A stretch of DNA of 56,154 bases from Bacillota bacterium (GCA_023408815.1 JAEYJO010000053.1:1-56154); one strand, 5' to 3'; shown: positions 6,974 to 15,780, numbered from the stretch's first letter. The notes: generated from the letters alone by a model not told the origin. A program made the numbers and translations.

Positions 6974-8191
6974 ATGAGAATGTTTGAAAAATCATCAAAG
7001 CTTGACAATGTGTGTTATGACATCAGGGGACCTGTTATGGATGAAGCCAACAGAATGATTGCGGCAGGAGAGAAAATAGTGAAATTGAATATCGGAAATC
7101 CGGCGCCGTTTGGTTTCAGAGCACCGGACGCAGTAATAAAAAGTATGTCGGAAAACCTTACAAACACGGAAGGCTATTCGGATTCCAAGGGACTGATCAG
7201 TGCAAGAAAAGCAATTGCAGAGTATTGCCGGAGCAAAAATATGCCTGATGTTTCTGTGGATGACGTATATACCGGAAATGGCGTCAGCGAATTGATCACA
7301 TTATGTATGCAGGGGCTTTTAAACAGCGGCGACGAAGTACTTGTTCCGTCACCGGATTATCCGCTGTGGACCGCTTCCATTACTCTGGCAGGCGGAGTTG
7401 CAGTACACTATATATGCGATGAACAAAATGAATGGTATCCGGATATCGAGGATATGAAAAGTAAGATCACAAATAAGACAAAGGCTATTGTTGTTATCAA
7501 TCCCAACAATCCCACCGGCGCACTATATCCCAAAGAGATTCTTCTCCAAATTGCAGAGATGGCAAGGCAGCATGGGTTGATTTTATTTGCCGATGAAATC
7601 TACGATCGTCTTGTTATGGATGGACTTGAGCATATCGCGTTAGCTTCGCTGGCGCCGGATTTACTGACCGTGTCATTTAACGGCTTATCAAAGTCTCATC
7701 TCTTAGCGGGTTATCGCTGCGGATGGATGTGCCTTTGCGGAGATAAATCCAGGGCAAAAGGATATATAGAAGGGATCAATCTTCTTTCTTCCATGCGGCT
7801 GTGCTCCAATGTACCGGCGCAATCCTTAATCCCAACTGCGCTGGAAAACCTTGAAGATGCCCAAAAGATGCTGCTGCCGGGAGGCAGAATCTACGAACAA
7901 AGAGAGTTTATCTACAATGCCATAGCCGATATCCCGGGCCTTAGTGTCGTAAAGCCCAAAGCAGCATTTTACATGTTCCCGTACATGGATATCGCAAAAT
8001 TTCATATTGTGGATGACGAAAGATTCGTATTGGATTTTCTTAAAGAGAAAAAGATACTCTTTACACACGGCGGCGGCTTTCATTGGACAAAGCCCGATCA
8101 TTTCCGTATCGTATATCTGCCTTGTGTCGATGAGCTGAGCATTGCGGCAGAGTCGCTGAAGGATTTTCTTCAGGATTATAAACAGAGCTAA
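6974..8191 (+). CDS. alaA: Alanine aminotransferase (AlaA-like)
   Basis: A 405-residue fold-type I PLP aminotransferase very close to E. coli AlaA (glutamate-pyruvate aminotransferase). It shares EKSSKLDNVCYDIRGPV, KLNIGNPAPFGF, GYSDSKGLISARKAI and NPNNPTGALYPKE. The PLP lysine is in FNGLSKSHLLAGYRCGW, and FADEIYDRLV supplies the cofactor-ring Asp and Tyr. It makes L-alanine from pyruvate using glutamate, or the reverse, in the cytosol. The start follows AGGAGG. An Ala-specific T-box upstream means it should be induced when alanine is limiting, which supports a biosynthetic role. It appears monocistronic. Confidence 0.93.
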   Translation: MRMFEKSSKLDNVCYDIRGPVMDEANRMIAAGEKIVKLNIGNPAPFGFRAPDAVIKSMSENLTNTEGYSDSKGLISARKAIAEYCRSKNMPDVSVDDVYTGNGVSELITLCMQGLLNSGDEVLVPSPDYPLWTASITLAGGVAVHYICDEQNEWYPDIEDMKSKITNKTKAIVVINPNNPTGALYPKEILLQIAEMARQHGLILFADEIYDRLVMDGLEHIALASLAPDLLTVSFNGLSKSHLLAGYRCGWMCLCGDKSRAKGYIEGINLLSSMRLCSNVPAQSLIPTALENLEDAQKMLLPGGRIYEQREFIYNAIADIPGLSVVKPKAAFYMFPYMDIAKFHIVDDERFVLDFLKEKKILFTHGGGFHWTKPDHFRIVYLPCVDELSIAAESLKDFLQDYKQS

Positions 8192-8238
8192 TGATATGTG
8201 AAATGACTTATTGGCAGTAACGCCATTGGAAAATTTTC

Positions 8239-8267
8239 GGATTGGTCAGACACGGCCTGACCAATCC
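8239..8267. terminator. Convergent-gene hairpin
   Basis: A perfect 11-bp stem (GGATTGGTCAG / CTGACCAATCC) with a 7-nt loop between two genes that face each other. T tracts are weak on both sides. It may act as a bidirectional terminator for alaA and the regulator gene. Confidence 0.6.
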
Positions 8268-8277
8268 GGATATTAGT

Positions 8278-9708
8278 TTATTTTGAAATCCTTTTACCGC
8301 GCTCCTTCATAAATCCTGCCTTCTCATACTTCTGACGTTTTCTTACAAAGGTTGAACTGTCCATACCGAGGCTTTCTGCGGCAAGCCTTGTATTACGATA
8401 CTTTTTAAAAGCCTTTTCCATGTAACTTGCTTCCAGACGCGCTATTTCTTCCTTCAGATCATATTTCTCCGGAAGTTCCTCCTGCCTTTTGCTCGTAAAT
8501 TCTATATTTTCCTCAATAAACAAATCCTGCGGGCCAATGATGTCCTCAGGGCTTATTATGGCTGCCCTTTGAACCAGATTTTTTAATTCCAGAACATTTC
8601 CCGGCCAATGGTAATCAAGCAGGATTTTATAACTGTCACGATCAAATTTCTTGTTCTCGCCGGTCTTTTTATTATGTTGATTCAAAAAGAAATCCAGCAA
8701 AGGAACTATGTCTTCTTTTCTTTCCCTTAAAGGAACGACTTCCAGGGGGAACAATGAAAATATATCTAATATTTCCCTGTTTATGATATTTTTACTCTTT
8801 AATTCTTCCAGAGAATAAACACTGCCCGCAATAACCCTTACGTTTAATTTACGTACCGTCCCGTCACCAAGAACGCAAGCTCCCTCTCTGATAAGTTCAA
8901 GCAATACAATCTGCATTTTTAGCGGTACTTCACTAAGCTCCTCGATATAGACAGTTCCTCTTTCTGCACTTTCAAGCATCCCCATCCTGTATTCACCGCT
9001 TTTTTCATCGTAGATTCCAAACAAATAACCCATGAGCTCCGCTTCCGGTATCACCGAAAAGTTGATACGCAAAAAAGAAAACTCAGAGCGTTCCGAATGT
9101 TTATGGATAAATTCAGCCATCTTTTCTTTTCCGACACCGTTATCCCCTGACAGCAGTATGGGATTGTCCACCATGGAAACACGTTCTACGACTCGCATCA
9201 GACCAATCGATTTCTTATCAACAGCCACAATCTCGGTATTTCCCGTCATTTCTCTCTGTATTCGTTCCACTTCCTGCAGGTAAGTACGATTCAGCTGCTC
9301 TTTTCTTCTAAGTTCCCTTCTTATAGAATAGATTTCTGTAATCTCACGTACAATCGTGACAACCATAATAATATTTTCACTGTTATTACCCTCTTCAAAA
9401 ATCGGAGTACTCGTAATAATCGCTCTTTTTCCGGTCCGGAAACTCTGTTCTGCAGTAAAAGTGTCTCTCGTTTCGAGAACCGCCAGCGTACCGCTTCTTG
9501 AAATTACTCCCCTGGCTACCAAATCTTTCATATTCCTGCCTATCATTTCAGATTTCAGCAGACCGCTGATCAATTCATAGCTATGGTTCAAGTAGACCGT
9601 ATTAGCTTCGTTATCCGTTATATAAATACCATCATGAAAATTCTCCAAAATCGCTTCGAGATAATCCTGTATTAAAAATGGGAAGTTCCCTTGCTCGCCT
9701 TTGCCCAT
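8278..9708 (-). CDS. PAS/AAA+/Fis-type regulator lacking GAFTGA
   Basis: A 476-residue protein built like a sigma-54 activator: an N-terminal PAS domain (about 17-125, DGIYITDNEANTVYLNHSYE), a coiled linker, an AAA+ domain (about 155-380) with Walker A SGDNGVGKEKM and Walker B-like GTVYIEELSEVP, and a C-terminal Fis-like helix-turn-helix (NTRLAAESLGMDSSTFVRKR). The GAFTGA loop that contacts sigma-54 is missing; LFG is followed by IYDEKSGEY. It therefore probably regulates sigma-70-type promoters, as TyrR does. The ATG at 9708 follows AGGAGGATAAG. Its own promoter and the abfD promoter share the site TGCAAAAATGCA, so it is the best candidate controller of the 4-hydroxybutyrate operon. The PAS ligand is unknown. 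Confidence 0.85.
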   Translation of the reverse strand: MGKGEQGNFPFLIQDYLEAILENFHDGIYITDNEANTVYLNHSYELISGLLKSEMIGRNMKDLVARGVISRSGTLAVLETRDTFTAEQSFRTGKRAIITSTPIFEEGNNSENIIMVVTIVREITEIYSIRRELRRKEQLNRTYLQEVERIQREMTGNTEIVAVDKKSIGLMRVVERVSMVDNPILLSGDNGVGKEKMAEFIHKHSERSEFSFLRINFSVIPEAELMGYLFGIYDEKSGEYRMGMLESAERGTVYIEELSEVPLKMQIVLLELIREGACVLGDGTVRKLNVRVIAGSVYSLEELKSKNIINREILDIFSLFPLEVVPLRERKEDIVPLLDFFLNQHNKKTGENKKFDRDSYKILLDYHWPGNVLELKNLVQRAAIISPEDIIGPQDLFIEENIEFTSKRQEELPEKYDLKEEIARLEASYMEKAFKKYRNTRLAAESLGMDSSTFVRKRQKYEKAGFMKERGKRISK

Positions 9709-9753
9709 CTTATCCTCCTGTCCAAAAACATACAAAATGAATGTTTTCTTTTA

Positions 9754-9769
9754 GTTGCATTTTTGCAAC
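9754..9769. promoter_or_regulatory. Candidate operator (perfect inverted repeat)
   Basis: GTTGCA-TTTT-TGCAAC, a perfect 6-bp inverted repeat. It lies about 5-20 bp after the predicted start of the regulator transcript, a position suited to autorepression. The core 12-mer recurs near abfD (20084-20095 and 20266-20277). Confidence 0.65.
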
Positions 9770-9780
9770 ATTTTGTATAG

Positions 9781-9809
9781 AGTATACTTAAAAATACTAA
9801 TTATTTCAA
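9781..9809 (-). promoter_or_regulatory. Promoter of the PAS/AAA+ regulator
   Basis: On the minus strand TTGAAA (9809-9804), a 17-bp spacer and TATACT (9786-9781). This is a sigma-70/SigA-type promoter; no -24/-12 sigma-54 element was noticed. Confidence 0.6.
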
Positions 9810-9871
9810 CATAATTAGTAGCATGTTAAGAAAAATTATTAATTAATACTTACCAGCGATTGGAGATATTG

Positions 9872-10399
9872 ATGATATCAGCAGAAAATGTCCTCGAACT
9901 TAGAAAAAAAGCCGATGAGATAAATACCGCATTTTTGAATTCCATGAACACCCCTCAGCAAATAAAGGAATACAGAACAGCATTATTTGATGCAGCACAG
10001 CATTTACTATTCCTGTTTAATTCCAACTACTTTAAGTCAGATATTATACCGGAACAGCTTTCAGCTCTGGTGGATATATGTAAATTAGGGATTTCCTTGT
10101 CTTCCGGCGCTGCACAGACAAGGATCGCCTGCCAAAAAGGAAATGGTTGGGAAAAAGTTTATCCTGATATAATCGCGCAGGCAGAACGCATGAAATGTAT
10201 AGAGATATATGATTGTTTGATAGGATATGCGAAGGAGCACGACTCTGCTTACGTTCCGCCGGTATTGGAAAGGGTTCCGCCGAGTGCCGGTGAACTTCAG
10301 TCCATGCAAAAAATGTATTTTGAACAGTGTGCAGCAATTTCCAGTAAAAAGCAAGCAGACAGCCGGAAATTAAATTTGCTGCTTGGAAGGCGCAGATAA
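9872..10399 (+). CDS. Hypothetical protein (about 175 aa)
   Basis: A mostly helical soluble protein starting MISAENVLELRKKADEINTA and ending in LNLLLGRRR. I recognise no family or motif. The ATG at 9872 follows TTGGAG at suitable spacing; TTG codons upstream are weaker options. It is divergent from the PAS/AAA+ regulator and shares its control region, including the inverted repeat at 9754-9769. It ends one base before the stop codon of the convergent hydrolase gene. It could be controlled by the same regulator. Confidence 0.6.
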   Translation: MISAENVLELRKKADEINTAFLNSMNTPQQIKEYRTALFDAAQHLLFLFNSNYFKSDIIPEQLSALVDICKLGISLSSGAAQTRIACQKGNGWEKVYPDIIAQAERMKCIEIYDCLIGYAKEHDSAYVPPVLERVPPSAGELQSMQKMYFEQCAAISSKKQADSRKLNLLLGRRR

Positions 10400-11254
10400 T
10401 CAGATACTGCGCCAATACTGCATTTCTGATATTAAACCGGCTATCATTACAGCGAATTCGAATGGAAGATCCGCAGGGAAATTATGAAATCCCGGAGTTC
10501 TTACAAGTCTCCAATTCATATGAGCGGCAATGGATTCTGCCGTCCGTGCAAAGAGCCCCTCCTTATCACATTCTCCAACCATAACCGCACAAGGGAGCGT
10601 GATCTCTTCTTTTCTTATTTCATATTCCAAAAAATGATCTATTTCTTCCAAAAGGAAAACCTTTAAGTTCTCCAGATTCTGCATCTGACTTTCCAGGCTT
10701 ATGCTCTTTGACCGGTTATCCGTTCCCCCCATAGCTCTATTAAGCGAAATAAGTGCACTATTGATATGTTTTTTCTCCACTGCATCCTTAAGTTCTGTTC
10801 TCCATTTACTGATATCATTCTTACTTTGCAGCGACCATGTAAGAGGCGGCTCCTGCAGAATAATTCCTCTCACAAGTTCCGGATATTTTCCGGCGAGTTC
10901 AACCGCAATGATGCCGCCTGCACTGCAGCCAACAACAAAAGCTGCTCCCGAGTCCATATATCTTATAATTTTTGCCGCATCCTCCATCTGGCTTCTTACC
11001 GAATATCCACCAGCCAGCAAATCCGGCGCAGCAATCTGCCTGCTTCTGCTGTATCCCCTCCGGTCATACGAAACAACAGTATAATGCTTTTTAAGAAAAA
11101 ACACCGCTTCATCGAAGTAGTCACTGTCACATGCCACACCATGAATAAGCAATATGAGGGCTCCTTCCCCTTCCTTCCTGCAAAACAGTTTGAAATCGCC
11201 ATTTCTAATAGTAAATTCCATAATTTCTACCCGATAACTCTCTTTACTTATCAT
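10400..11254 (-). CDS. Alpha/beta hydrolase (LuxD-like position)
   Basis: A 284-residue alpha/beta hydrolase. The oxyanion strand ends ILLIHGVACDSDYF, the nucleophile elbow is VGCSAGG (Ser about 111), and the catalytic His is probably in TPGFHNFPADLPFEF; VGECDKEG may hold the acid. No signal peptide is visible. It overlaps the LuxC-like gene by 11 nt, so it is translationally coupled; an internal Met (residue 12, MEFTIRNGDF) is an alternative start. Lying after LuxC and LuxE homologues, it occupies the role that LuxD (acyl-ACP thioesterase) has in lux operons. Releasing an acyl group from ACP is an inference; it is not clearly a LuxD orthologue. Confidence 0.8.
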   Translation of the reverse strand: MISKESYRVEIMEFTIRNGDFKLFCRKEGEGALILLIHGVACDSDYFDEAVFFLKKHYTVVSYDRRGYSRSRQIAAPDLLAGGYSVRSQMEDAAKIIRYMDSGAAFVVGCSAGGIIAVELAGKYPELVRGIILQEPPLTWSLQSKNDISKWRTELKDAVEKKHINSALISLNRAMGGTDNRSKSISLESQMQNLENLKVFLLEEIDHFLEYEIRKEEITLPCAVMVGECDKEGLFARTAESIAAHMNWRLVRTPGFHNFPADLPFEFAVMIAGLISEMQYWRSI

Positions 11255-12455
11255 ACTTTATTTTTCTAATCATACTTTCAATTAAATCAATTCCGTCCCA
11301 TGTGAGCGAAAAATCCAAAGCATGCCCAAAGTCCACAATACGGTCTATGCCGGGGACTTGATTCTCTACCAATAGGCCGGCGATCTTCTCATGTGAGAAT
11401 CCAAGGCAAGACAATGTCTGGCATCTGCTGGTAATGATAGGCAGCGCTTCCTCAGCCTTCTCAACATTGATTTCAATAAAAAAGCCGCCGGGAACTGAAT
11501 ATTCCCATGCTTCCTGCATTAAATGAGGAAGTTCAACCCGTACAATCAGATTATCGTCGGCAATAATTTTTACATCAGGCACATTCGCCGCCAGACAAAA
11601 TGATGTCTCCCACTTTTTTACTGCAAGTGCCGGTTCGAGATGATACCTGTTTCTGGTAAATGTACCTACCTCATACCAGAATCTTTCTTTTGCTTCCCGA
11701 ATGTCTTCCTGATTTCCTACCCAGCATATAATTCTAGGCGAGGAACACGCATTTTGATCATACAGAAAAGTATCGTTGTAAAATTCTCTTGCGATGTCTC
11801 CGGCTTCTTCCATTTTCTGGAATATTGCTGCATCTATCATTGCCATAGAACTACGATCGGGGAAAGATAATTCTAAGGCTGTTGGCGGCAGAGGAGATTT
11901 TCTGATTTCATTTATTGTTCCATCACCTCCCCAGACAATACGTAAATCGCACAGCTGTGACATTTTATCCGTTATCTCTTTATCATGCTCATAACCACAA
12001 ATTACCATGCGATGCTTCATTTCGGGAAACTCATTCAAGGTTTTTTTCAAGCCGCTGATAATCAAATCTGTTTGTGCAGATCTTTTTGATGACAAGCGTA
12101 CAATAACATTGTTTCCGGAAAGCAGCGCCGCAGCCATACTATAGGCGAACATAACGGGTACATTGGACGGAGCAAAATGCAGCGTTGTCCCGCGTCCGAG
12201 AGTGGCTTCCAATCTATCTCCATATTGTTCTTTGTATTGCAGGATGCCTTTTTTTCTGCACCAGAACCCGAAAGTCATCACATCGGAAAAAGACCTTGCA
12301 TCTTTATTATTTCTAATACATTTTGAAAGGCAATCAAAGAAACAAATAATTTCATCTGAAAAAGGTGGCTTTGGCTTTTGGTTTCTGATAGCCAATAATA
12401 TATCCTGTGTTCCAAGCATGAACTTTATATTTCCAAAATCATTCATATGTATCAC
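11244..12455 (-). CDS. LuxC-like acyl-CoA/acyl-enzyme reductase
   Basis: A 403-residue member of the LuxC family, which reduces an activated acyl group to an aldehyde with NADPH. It has the aldehyde-dehydrogenase-like fold landmarks FAPSNVPVMFAYSMAAALL and the nucleotide-binding region LRIVWGGDGTINEIR. The catalytic Cys is in FLYDQNACSSPRIICW (Cys about 247), the best-conserved LuxC motif. The start is uncertain: GTG at 12455 follows AAGGGGGTGCA; an ATG nine bases on is possible. It overlaps the LuxE-like gene by 17 nt. LuxC works in a complex with LuxE, and both are present, so an acid-to-aldehyde reductase complex is expected in the cytosol. Confidence 0.87.
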   Translation of the reverse strand: MIHMNDFGNIKFMLGTQDILLAIRNQKPKPPFSDEIICFFDCLSKCIRNNKDARSFSDVMTFGFWCRKKGILQYKEQYGDRLEATLGRGTTLHFAPSNVPVMFAYSMAAALLSGNNVIVRLSSKRSAQTDLIISGLKKTLNEFPEMKHRMVICGYEHDKEITDKMSQLCDLRIVWGGDGTINEIRKSPLPPTALELSFPDRSSMAMIDAAIFQKMEEAGDIAREFYNDTFLYDQNACSSPRIICWVGNQEDIREAKERFWYEVGTFTRNRYHLEPALAVKKWETSFCLAANVPDVKIIADDNLIVRVELPHLMQEAWEYSVPGGFFIEINVEKAEEALPIITSRCQTLSCLGFSHEKIAGLLVENQVPGIDRIVDFGHALDFSLTWDGIDLIESMIRKIKYDK

Positions 12456-13512
12456 TGCACCCCCTTATCTCAGCTTTTTTAAGCCTCCCCAACACTTCAA
12501 AATATACACCTTTCCGGCCGCAGGGACAATCGTCTTCCCCTAGCAGCATTCCTTCATCTTCTGTTAAAATATTGTGTCCGGGGTAGCTTAAGGGCAATAA
12601 CGACATTACCTGGATAATCCCTTTTTCGTTCTTCTCACAAACTGTAAAATCCAAAGGTCTTCGTATTAACATTCCAGAATAATCCGAACAGTGGAGGTGC
12701 CCAAATTCACATTCCATAAATATGCTTCCTGTCTGCTCTGCCATTCCATAATAATCATAGACGCGTACAAGGCCGCCGGTTTCTTTTAATCCGTTACGGA
12801 AAGTGCTTTTAGTTATATTCAGGTCTTGCATTTTCTTCCACCCGCCGCCATGGATAAGAAGCCCGTTACTCATATCGATAAATTCATTTCTCTCCTTTAA
12901 TTCCAAATATAAATATTTCCATATCATGTATGTAAAACCAAAAATGATAAAATCATTTTTCCCATTCTTCTCCACGAATTCCTTCACAGCCTCCAGATTT
13001 AATGACATATCATCATTCAGCGCATATGTTTTATGGCTTGCGAACAACGAAAAGCCCAATATTCCTGCAGCCCTGGCAGAATATTGCGCTTGCTTTCTTA
13101 TGGTGGAAGAACTGTCAAAAACAAGCATCGGAAGTCTCTTCTTTCCGGTAAAATCACTTACTATAGCCGCCAAAGTCTTTTGCTGAAGAGTTCTTGTCTC
13201 TCCGTCCAGTATGATTTGAGACTTTTGCATACCGGTAGTACCTGACGAAGTAATTGTTTTAATCTCATCACTGTTTCCGCAGCTGCATAATCGCATTCTT
13301 TTAAAAAGACCAACCGGAAGAAACGGCAAATCCTTATAATGAGAAACTTTATTTTCCTCATAGCCACAAGCTTCTAAAATATTATCATATGGAGTACATC
13401 TTTCTTTGTGATATTCCGTCAGACGCCTTAGCTTTTCGGTCAGAAATATATCCTTTTTCTCTTTTTCAAGCCTATATGGATTTTCCATGAAATTCAAATC
13501 TATGATGGACAT
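12439..13512 (-). CDS. LuxE-like acyl-protein synthetase
   Basis: A 357-residue protein of the LuxE/PaaK-like adenylate-forming group. LuxE activates a free acid with ATP and passes the acyl group to LuxC. Visible landmarks are the phosphate loop ITSSGTTGMQKSQI, the strand LPMLVFDSSS, the motif GLLIHGGGWKK, the A5-like region VYDYYGMAEQTGSI, and the C-terminal FEVLGRLKKAEIRG. A zinc-like Cys pair occurs in GEDDCPCGRKG. The ATG follows GAGGAGAGAAAA. It is the third gene of a five-gene operon on this strand. The acid substrate cannot be told from the sequence. Confidence 0.87.
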   Translation of the reverse strand: MSIIDLNFMENPYRLEKEKKDIFLTEKLRRLTEYHKERCTPYDNILEACGYEENKVSHYKDLPFLPVGLFKRMRLCSCGNSDEIKTITSSGTTGMQKSQIILDGETRTLQQKTLAAIVSDFTGKKRLPMLVFDSSSTIRKQAQYSARAAGILGFSLFASHKTYALNDDMSLNLEAVKEFVEKNGKNDFIIFGFTYMIWKYLYLELKERNEFIDMSNGLLIHGGGWKKMQDLNITKSTFRNGLKETGGLVRVYDYYGMAEQTGSIFMECEFGHLHCSDYSGMLIRRPLDFTVCEKNEKGIIQVMSLLPLSYPGHNILTEDEGMLLGEDDCPCGRKGVYFEVLGRLKKAEIRGCSDTYE

Positions 13513-13527
13513 TTTTCTCTCCTCGAA

Positions 13528-14943
13528 TTAATTCTTTAACTCCAGCTGAGAATATAGTTTTTTTCCTGCATTATTTTTAGGAATCTCTTCTATATAATAG
13601 CCGGTAAGGGCTTTGCTGCTGATATGCAGCACTTCCGAAAGCCAGCTGCAGACCTGCTCTTTTATCTGACTGTCAGTCGTGTATATATGAAGTTCATCAT
13701 CGTTCCCGATACATGCGAATTCCGCTCCCTCATACTTATTTATCAGAAGTTGTTCACACTCATCAAGTCCGATACGAACTCCGTATAATTTTATAAAACG
13801 TTTCTTCCTGCCGACAATATAATAATATCCCTCTTCATCTTTTTGCGCCATGTCACCGGTTTCGAGAACACCTTTGTTTTCGTCTCCGTTCATAAGATCT
13901 TTCCTGCACTGCGCATATCCAAGTGATACATTACTTCCCATATATATAAGTTCCCCTACCGTATCGGGCTTATCGATATAATTGCCGTCCGGCCCCTTAA
14001 GCAGAAATCTTCCTCCCGGAATTGGTACTCCTATACTTCCTATTTTATCCAGGCATTTGTCTTCGGGAAGATAACTCATGCGGGCTGTAGCCTCTGTCTG
14101 TCCGTACATAATATAAAAACGCTTTCCTTTTTCTTTTGCCCATACGGCGAATTCCTTTTGCATTGCATTGGAAAGCTTCCCCCCCGCCTGCGTAAAATAC
14201 CGAATGGAAGTGAGGTCCTGACTCATAATTTTGATTTTTTTCAGTAGCTCATAAGTATAGGGTACACCGGAAAAGCTTGTTGCTTTTTTTCCCTTCAGAA
14301 AGTCCCAGAATTCCTGCTGTACTACACTCTTTTCAGTAAGAAGAATACTTCCCCCGGAAATAAGGTGACTATTTATTACAGATAATCCGTAAGTATAATT
14401 CATGGGCAGGGAAGTGACCGGCCGTTCCTCGGGGGACAGCTCAAGATAATCTGCTATGGCCTGCGCATTTGAGACTAAGTTATCTCTGCTCAAGCGAACC
14501 AGCTTCGGATTACCCATGCTTCCGGATGTGGTAAGTAACAGGCTTAGTTCATCGCTCATATCCGGAGATTCATTCCCTGTTGAAAAAAGCTCGTATCCCT
14601 GTGCTTCATATATCAGTTCCTTAAACATACCCGTAATTTTGTGCCGCAAATGTGTTGGTATCCAAAAATATGAGGGCCGGTATATTTCAATAAGAGTTTT
14701 TAAAAATTGCTGCTCCAGATTTTTATCGAGAAGCAGCGCAACATGATGGTTTTCAAGGCAGCCCAGATAACCGATCACCGAACCGGGCATATTTTTACAA
14801 AAGCAGAAAACCAAGGCTCTTCCGTTTATCCTGTTCCCGAATTCCTTAATATGTCCGATTAATTCTCCGTAGGTGATCGATGTTCCTGAATCATCTACCA
14901 GTGCCGCTCCCCCTGCCGGATTCTTATCAATCGAAAAGATCAT
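13528..14943 (-). CDS. AMP-dependent acyl/acyl-ACP ligase
   Basis: A 471-residue ANL-superfamily adenylation enzyme. Core motifs: A3 phosphate loop LLTTSGSMGNPKLVRLS, A5 YIMYGQTEATARMSYL, A7 GVLETGDMAQKDEEGYYYIV, A8 GRKKRFIKLYGVRIGLDE, and the catalytic A10 lysine in PKNNAGKKLYSQL. Because the preceding gene encodes an acyl carrier protein, with a 3-bp gap, it most likely adenylates an acid and loads it onto that ACP. It is shorter than typical acyl-CoA synthetases, as is usual for stand-alone ACP-loading enzymes. The substrate is unknown. It is the second gene of the operon, followed 15 bp later by the LuxE-like gene. Confidence 0.88.
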   Translation of the reverse strand: MIFSIDKNPAGGAALVDDSGTSITYGELIGHIKEFGNRINGRALVFCFCKNMPGSVIGYLGCLENHHVALLLDKNLEQQFLKTLIEIYRPSYFWIPTHLRHKITGMFKELIYEAQGYELFSTGNESPDMSDELSLLLTTSGSMGNPKLVRLSRDNLVSNAQAIADYLELSPEERPVTSLPMNYTYGLSVINSHLISGGSILLTEKSVVQQEFWDFLKGKKATSFSGVPYTYELLKKIKIMSQDLTSIRYFTQAGGKLSNAMQKEFAVWAKEKGKRFYIMYGQTEATARMSYLPEDKCLDKIGSIGVPIPGGRFLLKGPDGNYIDKPDTVGELIYMGSNVSLGYAQCRKDLMNGDENKGVLETGDMAQKDEEGYYYIVGRKKRFIKLYGVRIGLDECEQLLINKYEGAEFACIGNDDELHIYTTDSQIKEQVCSWLSEVLHISSKALTGYYIEEIPKNNAGKKLYSQLELKN

Positions 14944-14946
14944 TTC

Positions 14947-15195
14947 TTACCTCCCCATATCAACTCCCAGCTTTTCCAAAATCGTTATCCCCAGGCTATA
15001 TTTTCCAAATGAAGTAATATCCAGAGTATCAAACATTACATCAAACTTTTCCTCCAATTCCGCCACCATTTCAACATGTGTGATAGAATCCCACCTGGGG
15101 AAGCGATTATATACTAAAATCTCATCGTTTAACTGACTATCATTTGCTCCCAGATTACTTTTTACAATCCTATTATACTTTTCTAAATTCGTCAT
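14947..15195 (-). CDS. Acyl carrier protein
   Basis: An 82-residue ACP with the phosphopantetheine site in RWDSITHVEMVAELEE (Ser about 37). DSI replaces the fatty-acid-synthase DSL, which fits a specialised carrier. The C-terminal helix is also typical. It is the first gene of the luxCE-like operon and nearly touches the AMP-ligase gene. The ATG follows GAGGTAAATAGGA. It probably carries the acyl intermediate between ligase, dehydratase and reductase. Confidence 0.88.
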   Translation of the reverse strand: MTNLEKYNRIVKSNLGANDSQLNDEILVYNRFPRWDSITHVEMVAELEEKFDVMFDTLDITSFGKYSLGITILEKLGVDMGR

Positions 15196-15351
15196 TCCTA
15201 TTTACCTCACATTTTTTTTACTTAAAATATCATTCTTCTCTTTCTTTTCTCCTGTGAATCAATTATTCTATAAACATATCACGATCCGCAGGTATCAAGG
15301 GACAAAATACACTTTTGAACCCGGCATCACAGTATAAGGGAGACGGTCAAT

Positions 15352-15780
15352 ATGTCATTAAGCCAAACACAAATAAAAGAAATACTGCCTCACAGATCCC
15401 CCCTGCTTCTGTTGGATTCGGTATCTGAACTCATTCCCGGAATGTCTATCGTATCTTCCGTAACCATAAATCCCAAGTGGGATATTTTCTCCGGGCATTT
15501 TCCGGATTATCCGGTCTTACCCGGGATTTATATTACCGAATGCATGTCACAGGCTGCCGCCCTTATGCTTCTGTCGATTCCTGAGCGGAATGGTAAGCTT
15601 CCCCTCCTGTTTCAATTGCAGCAGATACGTTTTTTACATTCCGTATTCCCAGGCGACGTCATGGAATTAAAGGCATCATTAAAATGCGAACTCGGGAACG
15701 AAATGTATGATTGCAAAGTATCTTCCTACGTTAATGGTAAAAAAATTGCCTACGGAATAGTCACAATGGTACTAAAATAA
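15352..15780 (+). CDS. FabZ-like hydroxyacyl-ACP dehydratase
   Basis: A 142-residue hot-dog-fold protein of the FabZ/FabA type. It opens with EILPHRSPLLLLDSV and has the catalytic pair in FSGHFPDYPVLPGIYITECM: the His in GHFP and the Glu of the central helix. It should dehydrate or handle a 3-hydroxyacyl-ACP. It is divergent from the ACP operon and shares a roughly 156-bp promoter region with it, so it likely belongs to the same pathway rather than to housekeeping fatty-acid synthesis. No ketosynthase or ketoreductase is nearby. The start follows AAGGGAGACGGTCAAT. Confidence 0.85.
   Translation: MSLSQTQIKEILPHRSPLLLLDSVSELIPGMSIVSSVTINPKWDIFSGHFPDYPVLPGIYITECMSQAAALMLLSIPERNGKLPLLFQLQQIRFLHSVFPGDVMELKASLKCELGNEMYDCKVSSYVNGKKIAYGIVTMVLK

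Noticed and set aside
9709..9871. Sigma-54 (-24/-12) promoter near the regulator gene
   Set aside because: No GG-N10-GC pair at the right spacing was seen, and the regulator lacks GAFTGA; sigma-70-type elements fit better.
10400..15195. Bioluminescence operon
   Set aside because: No luciferase subunits (luxA/luxB) are present in the window; only the acyl-reductase part resembles lux.
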